From positions 1-64,000 of the forward strand of contig CAYRES010000005.1 of NCBI GenBank assembly GCA_964423425.1: a DNA stretch of 64,000 nt, given 5' to 3'. Below the pieces are notes generated by a model. It was not told the origin of the DNA. It was given only the letters and a program-made list of their open reading frames with translations, and did no database searches. Position 1 is the stretch's first letter, and every line of letters starts with the position of its first letter. The translations under genes were made by a program, and so were the position numbers. Of this stretch, positions 1 to 9,328 are shown piece by piece. The stretch is from CAYRES01 sp964423425 (GTDB lineage Bacteria > Actinomycetota > Thermoleophilia > RBG-16-64-13).

Positions 1-92
1 CGGAAGTCGCCATCCTCAGTCGCTTTCTCTTACACCACATCCGGGGACACTACCAAGGCAATCGGCCTTACCCATACCGGGCAAAGGGAGTG

Positions 93-1004
93 ATGAAGAA
101 GAGATCCTTCGCGGCCGTCTCAGGGATTGTGCTGCTGCTCGTACTTCTTCTGGCCGGCGCTTCCCTGGCATTGGCTGCCACTGGTGATCCTGTCCTCTGC
201 GCCGGATACGAGCCGCAAGGCTCCTATGAGTACACTCAGACACTGGGCAGTGTGAAGCTTGCCCAGTCCTTCACCGCAATCACAGGCGGGAAGCTTGTCT
301 CCGCCGACGCCCTGCTTTACACGCATCCTTCTGCCCCCGGTTCCATGCAAGCAGCGCTCTACAACATCACCGGAACCTATGGCTTAGATAGCGTGCCCAC
401 CGGCGAGGCGCTGGCGATTTCGCTCCCCGTTCCAGCGAACACTCCCGGAGGGTGGGTCACCTTCACGTTCAGTGGGACCGACCTCACACTGGAAGCGGAA
501 GCGAACTATGCCTTGGTCCTCAGCTACGACGGGGTCATGGCGGGGCCGGAATGGTACGAGAGCTACTTCAGCGCCTCGTACTCGGGCAATATGGCCTACA
601 AGGAGTCCGCTGGCGAATGGACGCCCTTCTGGTCCGGCTACTATCGGGATCACTACTTCCGCATCCACGTGAGTTCCGCTGAAACACCGGCATCACTGGT
701 GGAAGAGTTGGTGGCACACTACGACGAATGGCTCGAGCTTGGTGAAGAGGGGGGCCTTGCGGGCGTCGCAAAGACGGCTACTGCTGCTGCGGGCAAGGCG
801 AAAGCCTTCGGCAACATGCTGGTTGAAGCCCAAGAGTACATAAACGCCGGTCAGTGGGGAGAAGCGCTGTCCCAGCTGGAGAGTGCCGGCGCGCTCTGCG
901 ACGGCAAACCCAGCCCGTCCGATTTTGTGGACGGTGATGCACGTGAGGAATTGTGTGCCGCGGTAGAAGAGTTGATCGAGGCCGTGTTCGCCGCCATGGA
1001 GTAG
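93..1004 (+). CDS. Secreted protein with C-terminal helical FIMAH-like domain
   Basis: The product begins with a clear signal peptide: a Lys/Lys/Arg start, a Leu-rich core to about residue 25, then an Ala-rich cleavage region. The middle part (about 35-195) is beta-rich and Gly/Tyr-rich and resembles the extracellular lectin-like modules of secreted bacterial proteins. The last 95 residues are predicted helical with a DGDAREELC segment, like the FIMAH domain found at the C-terminus of secreted actinobacterial and firmicute proteins. I chose ATG at 93 because AAAGGGAG lies just before it; GTG at 90 would leave no spacing. It has no anchor motif, so it is probably released. The function is unknown and the domain names are inferred by resemblance. 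Confidence 0.75.
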   Translation: MKKRSFAAVSGIVLLLVLLLAGASLALAATGDPVLCAGYEPQGSYEYTQTLGSVKLAQSFTAITGGKLVSADALLYTHPSAPGSMQAALYNITGTYGLDSVPTGEALAISLPVPANTPGGWVTFTFSGTDLTLEAEANYALVLSYDGVMAGPEWYESYFSASYSGNMAYKESAGEWTPFWSGYYRDHYFRIHVSSAETPASLVEELVAHYDEWLELGEEGGLAGVAKTATAAAGKAKAFGNMLVEAQEYINAGQWGEALSQLESAGALCDGKPSPSDFVDGDAREELCAAVEELIEAVFAAME

Positions 1005-1125
1005 CGCCTTGGCCGGCAGAAGGGACGTTTCGTGCAACCGTTCGGACGGCAATAGTTGAGAACAACCATAGTCCACCGCTGTAGCACGACGTTCGTGCGG
1101 CGGCCAAGGAGCGCGAGGAGTCCAG

Positions 1126-1989
1126 ATGACCGCCATTCGCACCGTACGCTTTGCCTCGCCCAGCCGCCCCACCCGCGAAGGCGCCGGTGTGCACCTACGC
1201 CGCGCGTTCGGCCACGGGCAGGAAGGCCTCTTCGATCCCTTCCTCATGCTCGATGACTTCCGAGGTGACCACCCATCGCTGTACGAGGCCGGATTCCCTT
1301 GGCACCCGCACAGAGGCATCGAGACCATCACCTACATTCTGGAAGGGGAGGTCGACCACGGCGACTCCATGGGCAATTCCGGCACCATCGGCCCCGGTGA
1401 CGTGCAGTGGATGACCGCGGGCAGCGGCATCGTCCACCAGGAGATGCCGCGCGGGAACTCTCGTGGTCGTATGGGAGGGTTTCAGCTGTGGGCCAATCTG
1501 CCCGCCCTACACAAGATGATCGACCCCCGCTATCGTGGCATCGCCGCAGCCGATATACCCACCGAGCAGGCCCCGGGTGCCCTCGTGAGGGTGATCTGTG
1601 GAAAGGTCGGATCCTCCGCTGGGCCGGTGCGAGACGTGCTCATCGAACCCGAGTACCTGGACGTGAGCCTGGAGGCCGGCGCTGCATGGACGCATCCGGC
1701 TCAGCTGGGTCACACCGTGTTCGCCTATCTCTTCGAGGGTTCGGGGCGCTTCGAGGAGTCCGGGGACCTGCTGGACGCCGATCACGGCACCATTGTCCTG
1801 TTCGGTGACGGGGACATGGTGTCGGTGGGCGCGGGAGCATCCGGAGCGCGCTTCCTTCTCATGAGCGGCAGGCCGTTGCACGAGCCGATCGCCTGGCGCG
1901 GTCCGATTGTGATGAACACCCGGGAGGAATTGGATACGGCCTGGCGCGAACTCGATGAGGGCACTTTCGTGAAGCACAAAGCGGCCTGA
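1126..1989 (+). CDS. Pirin family protein (bicupin)
   Basis: This is a 287-residue bicupin of normal pirin length. The N-terminal cupin carries the pirin metal signature around residues 50-105: a PWHPHRGIET segment, a GD..WMTAGSGIVHQE segment and the following Glu, which supply the three His and one Glu metal ligands. Pirins bind Fe(II); some members dioxygenate flavonols (quercetinase activity) and others act as redox-sensitive regulators. Which applies here cannot be told from sequence. GCGAGGAG precedes the ATG at good distance. It is followed after about 80 bases by an SRPBCC gene on the same strand. Confidence 0.93.
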   Translation: MTAIRTVRFASPSRPTREGAGVHLRRAFGHGQEGLFDPFLMLDDFRGDHPSLYEAGFPWHPHRGIETITYILEGEVDHGDSMGNSGTIGPGDVQWMTAGSGIVHQEMPRGNSRGRMGGFQLWANLPALHKMIDPRYRGIAAADIPTEQAPGALVRVICGKVGSSAGPVRDVLIEPEYLDVSLEAGAAWTHPAQLGHTVFAYLFEGSGRFEESGDLLDADHGTIVLFGDGDMVSVGAGASGARFLLMSGRPLHEPIAWRGPIVMNTREELDTAWRELDEGTFVKHKAA

Positions 1990-2066
1990 GCGACTCGCCT
2001 GGAAATCCCCGAACTGAGAACACAAAAGACGCCGTCTCGGTCAGGTACATGGAAGGGGGTGCACCC

Positions 2067-2477
2067 ATGAACGTCGAGTACACGGTACACGTGAGCTCGA
2101 CGGCGGATAGGCTCTGGGACATCATCGCCGACGTGAAGGCCTGGCCCGAATGGCAAGGCACCTCTTTCGTCCGGTCGCCCACCGGACGGCTCCAGAAAGG
2201 CACCACGTTTGCTGCCGAACTCGGCGGTCTCAAGTGGGCCGTCACCGTGACTGAGGCACACAGGCCCAACACACTGACCTGGGTGGGACGACGCCCAGGT
2301 CTGAGAGGTGTTCACGAGTGGGAGTTCGAGGAGGAGGCAGGGGGCACGAAAGCAACCACCAGAGAGGCCATGTCGGGCTGGATGCTCCCGCTGCTGTATC
2401 CGATAGTCAAGCGGAAGCTGCCGGCCACCGACGAGCGGTGGCTGACCGATCTGAAGACCAGAGCCGAGAACACGTAG
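2067..2477 (+). CDS. SRPBCC family protein (polyketide cyclase/START-like)
   Basis: The product is 136 residues long. It opens with the usual SRPBCC pattern of a beta strand followed by LWDIIADVKAWPEW, a WxGRRPG segment in the middle and a C-terminal helix that closes the hydrophobic cavity. Members bind lipids or other hydrophobic ligands, and a specific ligand cannot be named. I start at ATG 2067 because GGAAGGGGGT lies 7 bases upstream and the homologous region begins there; an in-frame ATG at 2049 has no ribosome-binding site. It converges on the phosphofructokinase gene, leaving about 54 bases between stops. Confidence 0.8.
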   Translation: MNVEYTVHVSSTADRLWDIIADVKAWPEWQGTSFVRSPTGRLQKGTTFAAELGGLKWAVTVTEAHRPNTLTWVGRRPGLRGVHEWEFEEEAGGTKATTREAMSGWMLPLLYPIVKRKLPATDERWLTDLKTRAENT

Positions 2478-2531
2478 AACTCACGTCCGGTCGGTGGCGC
2501 GTACCGCTGATACAAGCCGGTGACGCCACCA

Positions 2532-3602
2532 CTACTTCACCTCGCCCAGATAGACCCCCATGTCCTGTGCCACCTGCACCAATTGGTCGCCGGGGTCTAC
2601 CAGCCGGGATCCCCGCGCCACCACTTCATCCAAGGGTACGTCTTCAACAACATTACCCCGCAGAGCCACCATGCGGTTGAAGCGTTCACGGGCCACAAGG
2701 TCGACGGCGTGAGTGCCGAACATCGTGGCGGTAAGGGCGTCGAGGGCGGTAGGGGGCCCTCCCCTCTGCAGGTGACCGAGCACGGTCGCCCGGGCTTCGA
2801 TCCGGCCCCCACTTGCCTCGTCCAAGGCCGCGACCAACCGCTCTCCCACCCCTTGGTAGCGCGGGATGCCCCGGCTGTCGCTCACCATGACCGGCCCCCC
2901 GTTGGGCGCCGGAGCGCCTTCGGAAATGACCACCACCGCGAACAGGTGCTTGCGCACACGGCTGGTTTCGTCGATGGCGGCGATCAGCCCTTCGATGGAG
3001 TACGGGATCTCGGGTATGAGAATAGCATCCGCACCGGCCGAGAGGCCCCCATGGAGCGCCAGGTGGCCCGCTTCCCGGCCCATGGTTTCGAGCACCATCA
3101 CTCGATCATGGCTGACGCCGCTCGTACGCAGATAGTCGATGGCTTTGGCGACCGTGCGCACCGCTGAATCGAAACCCAGAGCCCGGTCGGTGAGGGGAAC
3201 ATCGTTGTCGATGGTCTTGGGGATCCCCACCATCCTCCAACCCCCCCGGCGCGCGCTCTCGTGGAGAATGCCCATGCTCCCATCCCCACCGATGGCAATG
3301 AGCGCGTCCAGCCCGATCTCCCGATATCCGGCCTGGATCTCGTCCTCCACGTCTCCCAGGCTCCGGTTGATGGTTCCAAGAAACGTTCCCCCGGTGTTCA
3401 ACATGTGTTCGAAGCCTTCGGCGTCGATGCTCTCGATGGAGAGTGGCACGGTGCGGCGCTCGACGAATCCCCGGCCCCCGTCCTCGATGCCGATGACCTC
3501 GAAGTCGTAGGCTTTGCGTGCACGACGCACCACGGCGCGGATGGCGGCATTCAGACCAGGGCAGTCCCCCCCGCTGGTGAGGACCCCCAACCGTAGCCTC
3601 AT
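2532..3602 (-). CDS. pfkA: 6-phosphofructokinase, probably ATP-dependent
   Basis: Phosphorylates fructose 6-phosphate to fructose 1,6-bisphosphate in cytosolic glycolysis. The 356-residue protein has the N-terminal nucleotide-binding TSGGDCPGLNAA at 9-20, GGDGS at 105-109 and PKTIDND at 128-134 with the catalytic Asp. In this family Gly after GGD favours ATP, while Asp there marks pyrophosphate enzymes. Lys in PKTIDND is common in pyrophosphate enzymes but also occurs in actinobacterial ATP enzymes, so the combination points to the actinobacterial-type ATP form. The length fits that clade (about 340-360). The gene is monocistronic, with the SLH surface protein upstream on the same strand. Confidence 0.92.
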   Translation of the reverse strand: MRLRLGVLTSGGDCPGLNAAIRAVVRRARKAYDFEVIGIEDGGRGFVERRTVPLSIESIDAEGFEHMLNTGGTFLGTINRSLGDVEDEIQAGYREIGLDALIAIGGDGSMGILHESARRGGWRMVGIPKTIDNDVPLTDRALGFDSAVRTVAKAIDYLRTSGVSHDRVMVLETMGREAGHLALHGGLSAGADAILIPEIPYSIEGLIAAIDETSRVRKHLFAVVVISEGAPAPNGGPVMVSDSRGIPRYQGVGERLVAALDEASGGRIEARATVLGHLQRGGPPTALDALTATMFGTHAVDLVARERFNRMVALRGNVVEDVPLDEVVARGSRLVDPGDQLVQVAQDMGVYLGEVK

Positions 3603-3622
3603 GTACGGCCTCTGATGGAGGG

Positions 3623-6600
3623 TCAGGCGGCGGCCCCCCGCGGGGCCGCCTCCGCCTCAATGCCTGCCAACCTCACTATCAGCACAGCCGCTTGGGCCCG
3701 GTTGATGTTCGCCAGCGGCAGGAGATGGAGCCCGCCTTCGACCTCGGTACCCATCACCACTCCGCGGTACACCAAGTACGCCGCAAAGGGCGCATGTACC
3801 GGGGCGAGTTCGGCTCTGTCGGCAAACACAGCCAGCACCGCAGCCCCCTCGGCGGCGAACCAGGCCTCCAGGGACGTGTATGTGCCCAGGCTTCCGGCGA
3901 GGTGTCCGCTCTCGGCCAGCTCCTTCTCCACCAAGTACCGGCCCAAGATGCTGAGAGCCTGCTGGCGGGTGATCTGTCCGGCAGGCCGGAAGCTGCCGTC
4001 CGGGTAACCGGTCACCAGGTGTGCAAGAGCCGCCCCTTCCACCCAGCCGAAGTACTGGTGGGAAGGAAGCACATCGCTGTAGGTGTTCTGCGTGGGGAAG
4101 TGGGTGGCGACCCCCAGCCCCTCCAGGGCCATCTTGGCGAACTGAGCCCGAGTCACCAGCAGAGAGGGCCTGAAGGTGCCGTCGGAATAGCCCTCGGCCA
4201 CCCGCGCCACGGCTTCTGCCTCCACACCGTAGAGTTCCCGCCACTCGGCATCGGTGATGTCCGTCCAATGGTCGACGGGCGGAGGGGGCGGCGGCGGTTC
4301 AACCGCTTCGAACTCCGCGGTCACGGTGAGGTCGGCCTGTACGAAACGGTCGGTGCGGGAAGCAGACGTTCGGCCGTCGCTCCAGCGTACAAACCTGTAA
4401 CCCTCGTAGGGCACGGCCGTCACCCGGGTACCATCTTCGCCCGGCTCCACCCGCTGCTCGGTCTTCCCGGAGATGCTGCCTCCCTCCCCGGCCAAGTAGG
4501 TCAGTGTGAAGGTGGGCAGAGGATCCACACCTCCCCGGACCACGATGGTGGCCACCACCGTGCCCACGCTGGTGTTGGGCGGTGTCGCGCTGTCGGTCGC
4601 CCGCACATGTACGGTATGCATGCCCGAGGTGAGGCCGGTGAACATCACGACCGCCGTTTCACTCGGGGAGTCGAAGTCACCGTCGACGGCCGACATGGGA
4701 GTCCAAGCGCCGTAGTCAAGACGGTACTCCACCGAGGACACGTCGGTGGCCGCGTCAGCGATTGTCACCGAGACGGTCACCTCATCACCCGGTGCGGGCC
4801 ACAGGGGGCGAACCTGGACACCTTCAACCTCTGGTGGAGTGGTGTCGGAGACGGTCACCGTGAAGGTGGCAGTGCCGGTGTTACCGGCCGCGTCGGTAGC
4901 GGCGCAGGTGACCGTGGTCACTCCCAGGGGGAAGAGGTGGGGGGAGGTGATCTCCTGCTCTTCGGACGTATCGTAGGCCAGGTAGTAGCGGAGGGCGCTC
5001 TCCGGGAGCTCCCCGTCCACGTCATCGGTGGCGGTGGCCGCCTCCCAGGCAACCGAGGCTCCGCTCGGGCCGGTCGCTTCGGCGGTCTTGTCGGTGGGAG
5101 GCGTGACTACCGGAGCAGTGGTGTCCGATAGCTCGTACGCACCCATGTCCACGACCGCGGCACCGTCCTTGTTGCCATCGACGATGCGGGGCCGCCCGTC
5201 CAAGTCGGTGGCCGGCAGGCCCGGAGCGCTGTTGTTGCCTGCGTCGATGGCCGGGGAGCCGGCCTGCAGACGTAGATTGTCGGCGGCGGCATCCACAAAG
5301 AGAGGATCATCGCTGAGGTTGTCGGAACCCGCCCCGGTCCAGCCCCCCTCCACGATGCTGTAGGAGACGGTTACGGCGCCGGTGGATGAGGGGCGTATCT
5401 GGTTGCTGCCATAGGTGGCGGAGTTACCCCACACGACACAGTTGACCAATGTGGGTGATCCAAAATCACTGTAGAGAGCCCCACCGAACCAGCCGGCCAC
5501 GTTGCCGGCGAAAGAGACGTTGGTGAAGCTCAGCGTGTGCGCAGTGCTCAGCTGGCTGAAGACGGCACCTCCATAGGATGCCCCGCCCGAAGACTCCACC
5601 ACAGTGTTGTTACTGAAGACGGCATTGGTGACCGTGGCGGTGCTGTTGCTGACGTACAGAGCACCGGCGTAGTTGCCCGCGCTGGAATTGCGTTCGAAGA
5701 CCGCATCGGTGATGTTGAGACCGGCACTTTGGTATGCGTGGATGGCACCGCCTGCATACGAGGCGGTGTTCGCCGTGAACCGGGCGCCCCGAAGGACCGC
5801 CGAGGCGCCAACACTGAGACGCAGTGCGCCGCCGGTTGTGGCGGAGTTCCCAACGAAGGTGACGTCGGTGAGGGCGAGCGAGCATTCGTTCTCAGCGTAG
5901 ATGCCGCCACCGGCCGCGCCGCCGCCGGCGGCATTGTTGCGAAAACTCACGCGGGTGAGGACGGGAGAGCACAAGTAGAAGTTGTACATCCCTCCCCCGC
6001 CGCCGCCAACGCTCACGACCGTCACGTTGCCGCTGAAAGTGACGTCGGTGAGTGCGGGCGAGGATCGAGTGCGGTTGAACATCCCGCCGCCGACGAGCAG
6101 CCCTTCATTGCCGTCGAACGTGACATCCTCGAGAGTCGGGGAGCTGTCGTCGCGGTTGACCATGCCCCCACCCAAGTATCCCCAGTTGCCGGTGAAGATC
6201 ACGTTCCGCACAGTCGGTGAACTGGCGAGGTTGTACATGCCCCCACCCTGGCTGTTCGGGTCGTGTTCGGAGCCGGTACCCTCGGCTCGTCCTCCGGTCA
6301 CGGTGAAGCCGTCCAAGACGGCCGTCAAGCCGGGCTGATAATTGTGGCCCGCACACCGAACCACGTGGTAGCTGTTATCCGCGGTGTCTCCGGCGACCCC
6401 AATGTCGCCGCTCAAAACAGTGGCGTTGTCCACCCAGTTGCGGGCGTCGAGTGACGTCTCACCACCGGCGAAACCGCCGTAGAGGGCAACGCCGGCGTTG
6501 AGGGTGAAGGACACGGTCCGGTCGGTGCCCCCGGTCGGCTTGTAGGTGCCGGCCGCCACCCAGATCTCGTCGCCCGCAGCCAGGGAGGAATGCGTCAGCG

Positions 6601-6823
6601 CACTCTGCAGATCGGTGAACGCGTCGCTCCAGCTGGAGCCGTCATTCGCGCCTGTGGCCGCCTGATTCACGTACCAGACCGTCCCGGCCAAGGCGACGCC
6701 GGCCATGGACACGAGCATGACGAAAGCCAGAGTCGGCACGAGGAGGAGGTACACGAGCTTTCGTGCATGACTGCGGCCGCGATCGTGGTCTTTCTCGTAG
6801 CCGTCACTCGATTGTGCCCTCAT
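3623..6823 (-). CDS. Secreted parallel beta-helix protein with HYR, InlB-like and SLH domains
   Basis: The protein is about 1066 residues. A signal peptide (about 24-48) is followed by a right-handed parallel beta-helix (about 50-520) with many GGG-M/I-N-SP-V-T repeats of the polymorphic-membrane-protein or choice-of-anchor Q type. A DGxPR-IVDG..DMGAYE segment closes the helix. Next come an HYR domain, an Ig-like module, an InlB/Flg_new-type repeat (about 800-870), a Pro-rich linker and three SLH repeats (about 885-1060) with xYPDGxFRP motifs. SLH domains bind pyruvylated wall polymer, so this is probably an S-layer-associated adhesin or glycan-binding protein. The ATG at 6823 follows GGAGGAGGAGCG, a very strong ribosome-binding site. 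Earlier in-frame starts lack one. Confidence 0.88.
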   Translation of the reverse strand: MRAQSSDGYEKDHDRGRSHARKLVYLLLVPTLAFVMLVSMAGVALAGTVWYVNQAATGANDGSSWSDAFTDLQSALTHSSLAAGDEIWVAAGTYKPTGGTDRTVSFTLNAGVALYGGFAGGETSLDARNWVDNATVLSGDIGVAGDTADNSYHVVRCAGHNYQPGLTAVLDGFTVTGGRAEGTGSEHDPNSQGGGMYNLASSPTVRNVIFTGNWGYLGGGMVNRDDSSPTLEDVTFDGNEGLLVGGGMFNRTRSSPALTDVTFSGNVTVVSVGGGGGGMYNFYLCSPVLTRVSFRNNAAGGGAAGGGIYAENECSLALTDVTFVGNSATTGGALRLSVGASAVLRGARFTANTASYAGGAIHAYQSAGLNITDAVFERNSSAGNYAGALYVSNSTATVTNAVFSNNTVVESSGGASYGGAVFSQLSTAHTLSFTNVSFAGNVAGWFGGALYSDFGSPTLVNCVVWGNSATYGSNQIRPSSTGAVTVSYSIVEGGWTGAGSDNLSDDPLFVDAAADNLRLQAGSPAIDAGNNSAPGLPATDLDGRPRIVDGNKDGAAVVDMGAYELSDTTAPVVTPPTDKTAEATGPSGASVAWEAATATDDVDGELPESALRYYLAYDTSEEQEITSPHLFPLGVTTVTCAATDAAGNTGTATFTVTVSDTTPPEVEGVQVRPLWPAPGDEVTVSVTIADAATDVSSVEYRLDYGAWTPMSAVDGDFDSPSETAVVMFTGLTSGMHTVHVRATDSATPPNTSVGTVVATIVVRGGVDPLPTFTLTYLAGEGGSISGKTEQRVEPGEDGTRVTAVPYEGYRFVRWSDGRTSASRTDRFVQADLTVTAEFEAVEPPPPPPPVDHWTDITDAEWRELYGVEAEAVARVAEGYSDGTFRPSLLVTRAQFAKMALEGLGVATHFPTQNTYSDVLPSHQYFGWVEGAALAHLVTGYPDGSFRPAGQITRQQALSILGRYLVEKELAESGHLAGSLGTYTSLEAWFAAEGAAVLAVFADRAELAPVHAPFAAYLVYRGVVMGTEVEGGLHLLPLANINRAQAAVLIVRLAGIEAEAAPRGAAA

Positions 6824-6856
6824 CGCTCCTCCTCCTATAGCGGCCCAAACTGATTT

Positions 6857-6886
6857 AGCGTACCTCCGGCCAAACCCTTGAGTCAA
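6857..6886 (-). promoter_or_regulatory. Candidate promoter for the beta-helix/SLH gene
   Basis: On the minus strand TTGACT (6881-6886) and TACGCT (6857-6862) are separated by 18 bases. They lie about 35-60 bases upstream of the ATG at 6823 and its GGAGGAGGAG ribosome-binding site. The -35 box is one base from consensus and the -10 box is weak. The assignment rests on pattern only. Confidence 0.35.
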
Positions 6887-6950
6887 GCGGCGTGCCGGGA
6901 AGCGGAGGCGGGCGCAGCGTCGTGCCGCACGAAGGCCCGAGGGGCACGGA

Positions 6951-7397
6951 CTACGCGCCCCCTCCGGTAAGAAGGTGCACGGCCAGTGCCGCGACGAAGC
7001 CGCCGACAAAGCAGCCGATCATTATCCCCAGGGTACGCGCGTAACCCCTGGGGCTGATCGCTCCACGGGCATCCATTCTGCGCAGTGCCGGGTACAGGCG
7101 CCAGTAGAACGACAGGATCGAGACGAGGAGAGCCACCACGGCAAACACTCTGGTCGTGGTAGTGCCCGTGACGAGGATCACGATGAGGAGCACCACGAAG
7201 ATGATCTTCGTACCCGCCACCCAATTGATGAGGTAACCGATGAGGGCACGCACTTCGGGGTGGTCTTTCGACTCCTCGTAGGCCTTGAACACCCCGACAC
7301 CGTTGCCCTTGCGGCTGTCTGGGGCGAAGTAGAGCACCAGGATGTTGAGAGCCTCCAACACCACGAAGACGAGGATGGCTATCGACAGAATGTCCAT
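6951..7397 (-). CDS. Conserved hypothetical membrane protein, four helices
   Basis: I do not recognise this 148-residue protein. Four hydrophobic helices are visible at about 3-24, 57-80, 83-101 and 122-143. A charged cytoplasmic-looking loop (SRKGNG...KDHPEVR) lies between the first two and a basic loop between the last two. The ATG follows GCGGAGGAGCCTCTCC, a strong ribosome-binding site. It is divergent from the diguanylate cyclase gene at 7562, which gives a shared 164-base promoter region. It has no catalytic motif, so a transporter or scaffold role is only a guess. Confidence 0.75.
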   Translation of the reverse strand: MDILSIAILVFVVLEALNILVLYFAPDSRKGNGVGVFKAYEESKDHPEVRALIGYLINWVAGTKIIFVVLLIVILVTGTTTTRVFAVVALLVSILSFYWRLYPALRRMDARGAISPRGYARTLGIMIGCFVGGFVAALAVHLLTGGGA

Positions 7398-7561
7398 GGA
7401 GAGGCTCCTCCGCGCGCACGTTGTGGGCCGGCATCATCTGCCACGCGCCGCATTGTACCCCACTCGGAGTGGAGTCGGGCTCCCGGTCGACTCTCAAGAC
7501 CGCCGCCCCTTCAGCCGATAAGGGGTATGGGTGGATGCTTAGTGGTGAAGGGGACAAGACA

Positions 7562-8278
7562 ATGCCGTCGACGGCTACCCTGGTACTTGCAATACTCACA
7601 GTGATGCTTGCACTTGTGCTCCTCGTGCAAAATGAGCGCTATCTCAAAGCGCGCGAACTTGCCGACCGTGATCCGGTGACAGGACTCCTGAACCATCGAG
7701 CCATGTACCGCCAGATGGAAAGAGAGCTCTCGAGGGCGAAGCGCTCGCCTTCGCCGCCCCTCTTCTCTCTCGTTGTCATCGACGTGGACAACTTCAAGGA
7801 GTTCAACGACACTCACGGCCATCCGGCGGGTGACGCGGCACTCCGCCGCGTGGCCCGCATGCTCGAGCGGTACGGGCGGGATTCAGACGTGTTCGGACGG
7901 CACGGCGGCGATGAATTCATGGGACTGCTTTGGAATTGCGACCGTGAGGGAGCCCACGCGCTCTTCGGGAGGATTGCCGCATCGCTCGCCAGGGAGTGGG
8001 GCACATACCACGACGAGACCCTTCCCCCCATTCACGTCAGCGTCGGGGTGGCCGAGTACCCGGCGGATGCCTCCACGGCTGACGACTTGGCACGTGCTGC
8101 AGACAGAGCACTCTACCGGCACAAAGCCCATCCTCGGGCGACCGCGGCAAGAGAGGCAAACAACCCGGCGAATCAGGATGTGCAGCCGGCCACGACAGAC
8201 GGCGGGGAGACCCCACTACAGGGGCGAGCCTGCCTCCGACCGGAGGAGTGCTTCTGGTATCCACGCCTTCACTCGTAG
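7562..8278 (+). CDS. Membrane-anchored diguanylate cyclase (GGDEF)
   Basis: This 238-residue protein makes c-di-GMP from two GTP. One membrane helix (about 4-23) tethers a GGDEF domain (about 35-200). The active-site motif GGDEF is intact at 115-119. An RDSD sequence at 106-109 sits five residues before it, the arrangement of the inhibitory I-site, so product feedback inhibition is expected. DVDNFKEFND carries the metal-binding Asp. There is no sensory domain beyond the helix. A Cys-containing unstructured tail of about 40 residues follows. I chose ATG 7562 because AAGGGG lies 8 bases upstream and the membrane helix begins there. Confidence 0.88.
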   Translation: MPSTATLVLAILTVMLALVLLVQNERYLKARELADRDPVTGLLNHRAMYRQMERELSRAKRSPSPPLFSLVVIDVDNFKEFNDTHGHPAGDAALRRVARMLERYGRDSDVFGRHGGDEFMGLLWNCDREGAHALFGRIAASLAREWGTYHDETLPPIHVSVGVAEYPADASTADDLARAADRALYRHKAHPRATAAREANNPANQDVQPATTDGGETPLQGRACLRPEECFWYPRLHS

Positions 8279-8346
8279 GGACGGTGGGCAGGAAGCCGGC
8301 TCTGGGCCCACAGCTGCATTACGCGGTGACGCATCGGCCCCGTTCT

Positions 8347-8565
8347 CTACCTGCTGGTGCTCACCTTGCGTGGACGCCAATGCGCAATGGCAGCGAGTTC
8401 CGCCTTGCTGATGCGGCGCATGATCGCCTTGCGGTCGGCCAAGCGGCCACAGGCGGGGCAAGGAAGAGCATCGTGGGCCTTGATCCAGCGGACGCCGTGC
8501 TCGAACTCCTCCCCACATCTCTCGCACACGATAGGGATTCTTCTTCTCCACTTCTTAGCCCACAT
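8347..8565 (-). CDS. Small zinc-ribbon protein
   Basis: This is a 72-residue basic protein with two CxxC knuckles (CERCGEEF and CPACGR) about 23 residues apart, the layout of a zinc ribbon. A short helical, positively charged tail follows. The N-terminus is rich in Arg/Lys, which suggests nucleic-acid contact. AGGGAG lies upstream of the ATG. It converges on the diguanylate cyclase gene. The function is not known. The paired knuckles are the main argument for a real gene, since short reading frames on this strand are otherwise common. Confidence 0.55.
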   Translation of the reverse strand: MWAKKWRRRIPIVCERCGEEFEHGVRWIKAHDALPCPACGRLADRKAIMRRISKAELAAIAHWRPRKVSTSR

Positions 8566-8806
8566 CGAACGTCTCCCTGACCTCTCGTTGCTGCCATGCT
8601 ACCCACGAGGCAACATGGCTAACCCAAAGTGCGGCCGGGAGGTGCGGCCGTGGAGTGCAGTCGCGGAGTGGATGGCGGCCTTCGTCTCAGGTGCCCACCA
8701 TTCGACCGGCGGGCCTCGGAGTACCTCGACACGCCACAGTCGACGTGAGCGACCGCCCGCCGGACAGTCGCCTCAGTCCGTCACGTACACGCGTCAAGCG
8801 CGAACA

Positions 8807-9328
8807 TCATGGAGTTCCGTTCCCCTCCTCAAGCCGAAGCAGCTCCGGCAGTGACGCCGCCCAGGCACGGATGACGTCCCAGTTGCGGACGTCGCTCGCC
8901 GGCGTGCTCTTCATGGCCGGATTGCTGTGTGGGAAACGCAACTTCGCCGGATCGAAACGCCCCCCGAACACCTGCACAGACACGAGTGTAGGAAGTTCCC
9001 TCTTCATGAGTGCTTTGTCCAGCTGCCGGCGGGCGCTTGCGAACTCCTCCTCGGTGTCGTTGAAGGGCCCCATGGCGAAGACCGCCAGCGGCGTCTGCCG
9101 TAGCGCCTTACGATGGCGGGCAAGAAAGCGGCGCGCATGCTTGTGTAGCCGGAAGAAGTAGAGGGCGCCGCCCAAGACCACCGCCGCATACCCGCTCAGG
9201 TCGGTCACCTCTGTCGCCGGCTGTACGTCGACCTCAACACCGGATTCACTGAGGATCGAGGCAACTGCCTGTGCCACCTCCCTGGTGGAACCGTACTGGG
9301 TCGCATAGGCAACAAGGACCACCTTCAT
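8807..9328 (-). CDS. Flavodoxin-domain protein (protoporphyrinogen oxidase HemG-like)
   Basis: The product is 173 residues. The FMN phosphate loop is YATQYGSTREVA at 8-19, followed by the alternating strands of a flavodoxin fold. A VVLGGALYFFRLHKHARRFL segment resembles the second FMN loop of HemG-type and other menaquinone-linked flavodoxin domain proteins, and AVFAMGPF follows. It probably binds FMN and transfers electrons, but the partner is unknown. A second member of the family starts at 63592. I start at ATG 9328, where the fold begins; GAGGGG lies about 10 bases upstream, and the upstream in-frame sequence does not look coding. Confidence 0.8.
   Translation of the reverse strand: MKVVLVAYATQYGSTREVAQAVASILSESGVEVDVQPATEVTDLSGYAAVVLGGALYFFRLHKHARRFLARHRKALRQTPLAVFAMGPFNDTEEEFASARRQLDKALMKRELPTLVSVQVFGGRFDPAKLRFPHSNPAMKSTPASDVRNWDVIRAWAASLPELLRLEEGNGTP

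Noticed and set aside
3692..5131. Long plus-strand open frame of 479 codons opposite the beta-helix/SLH gene
   Set aside because: It is antisense to a gene with clear domains and a strong ribosome-binding site, has no recognisable motif, and is explained by high GC.
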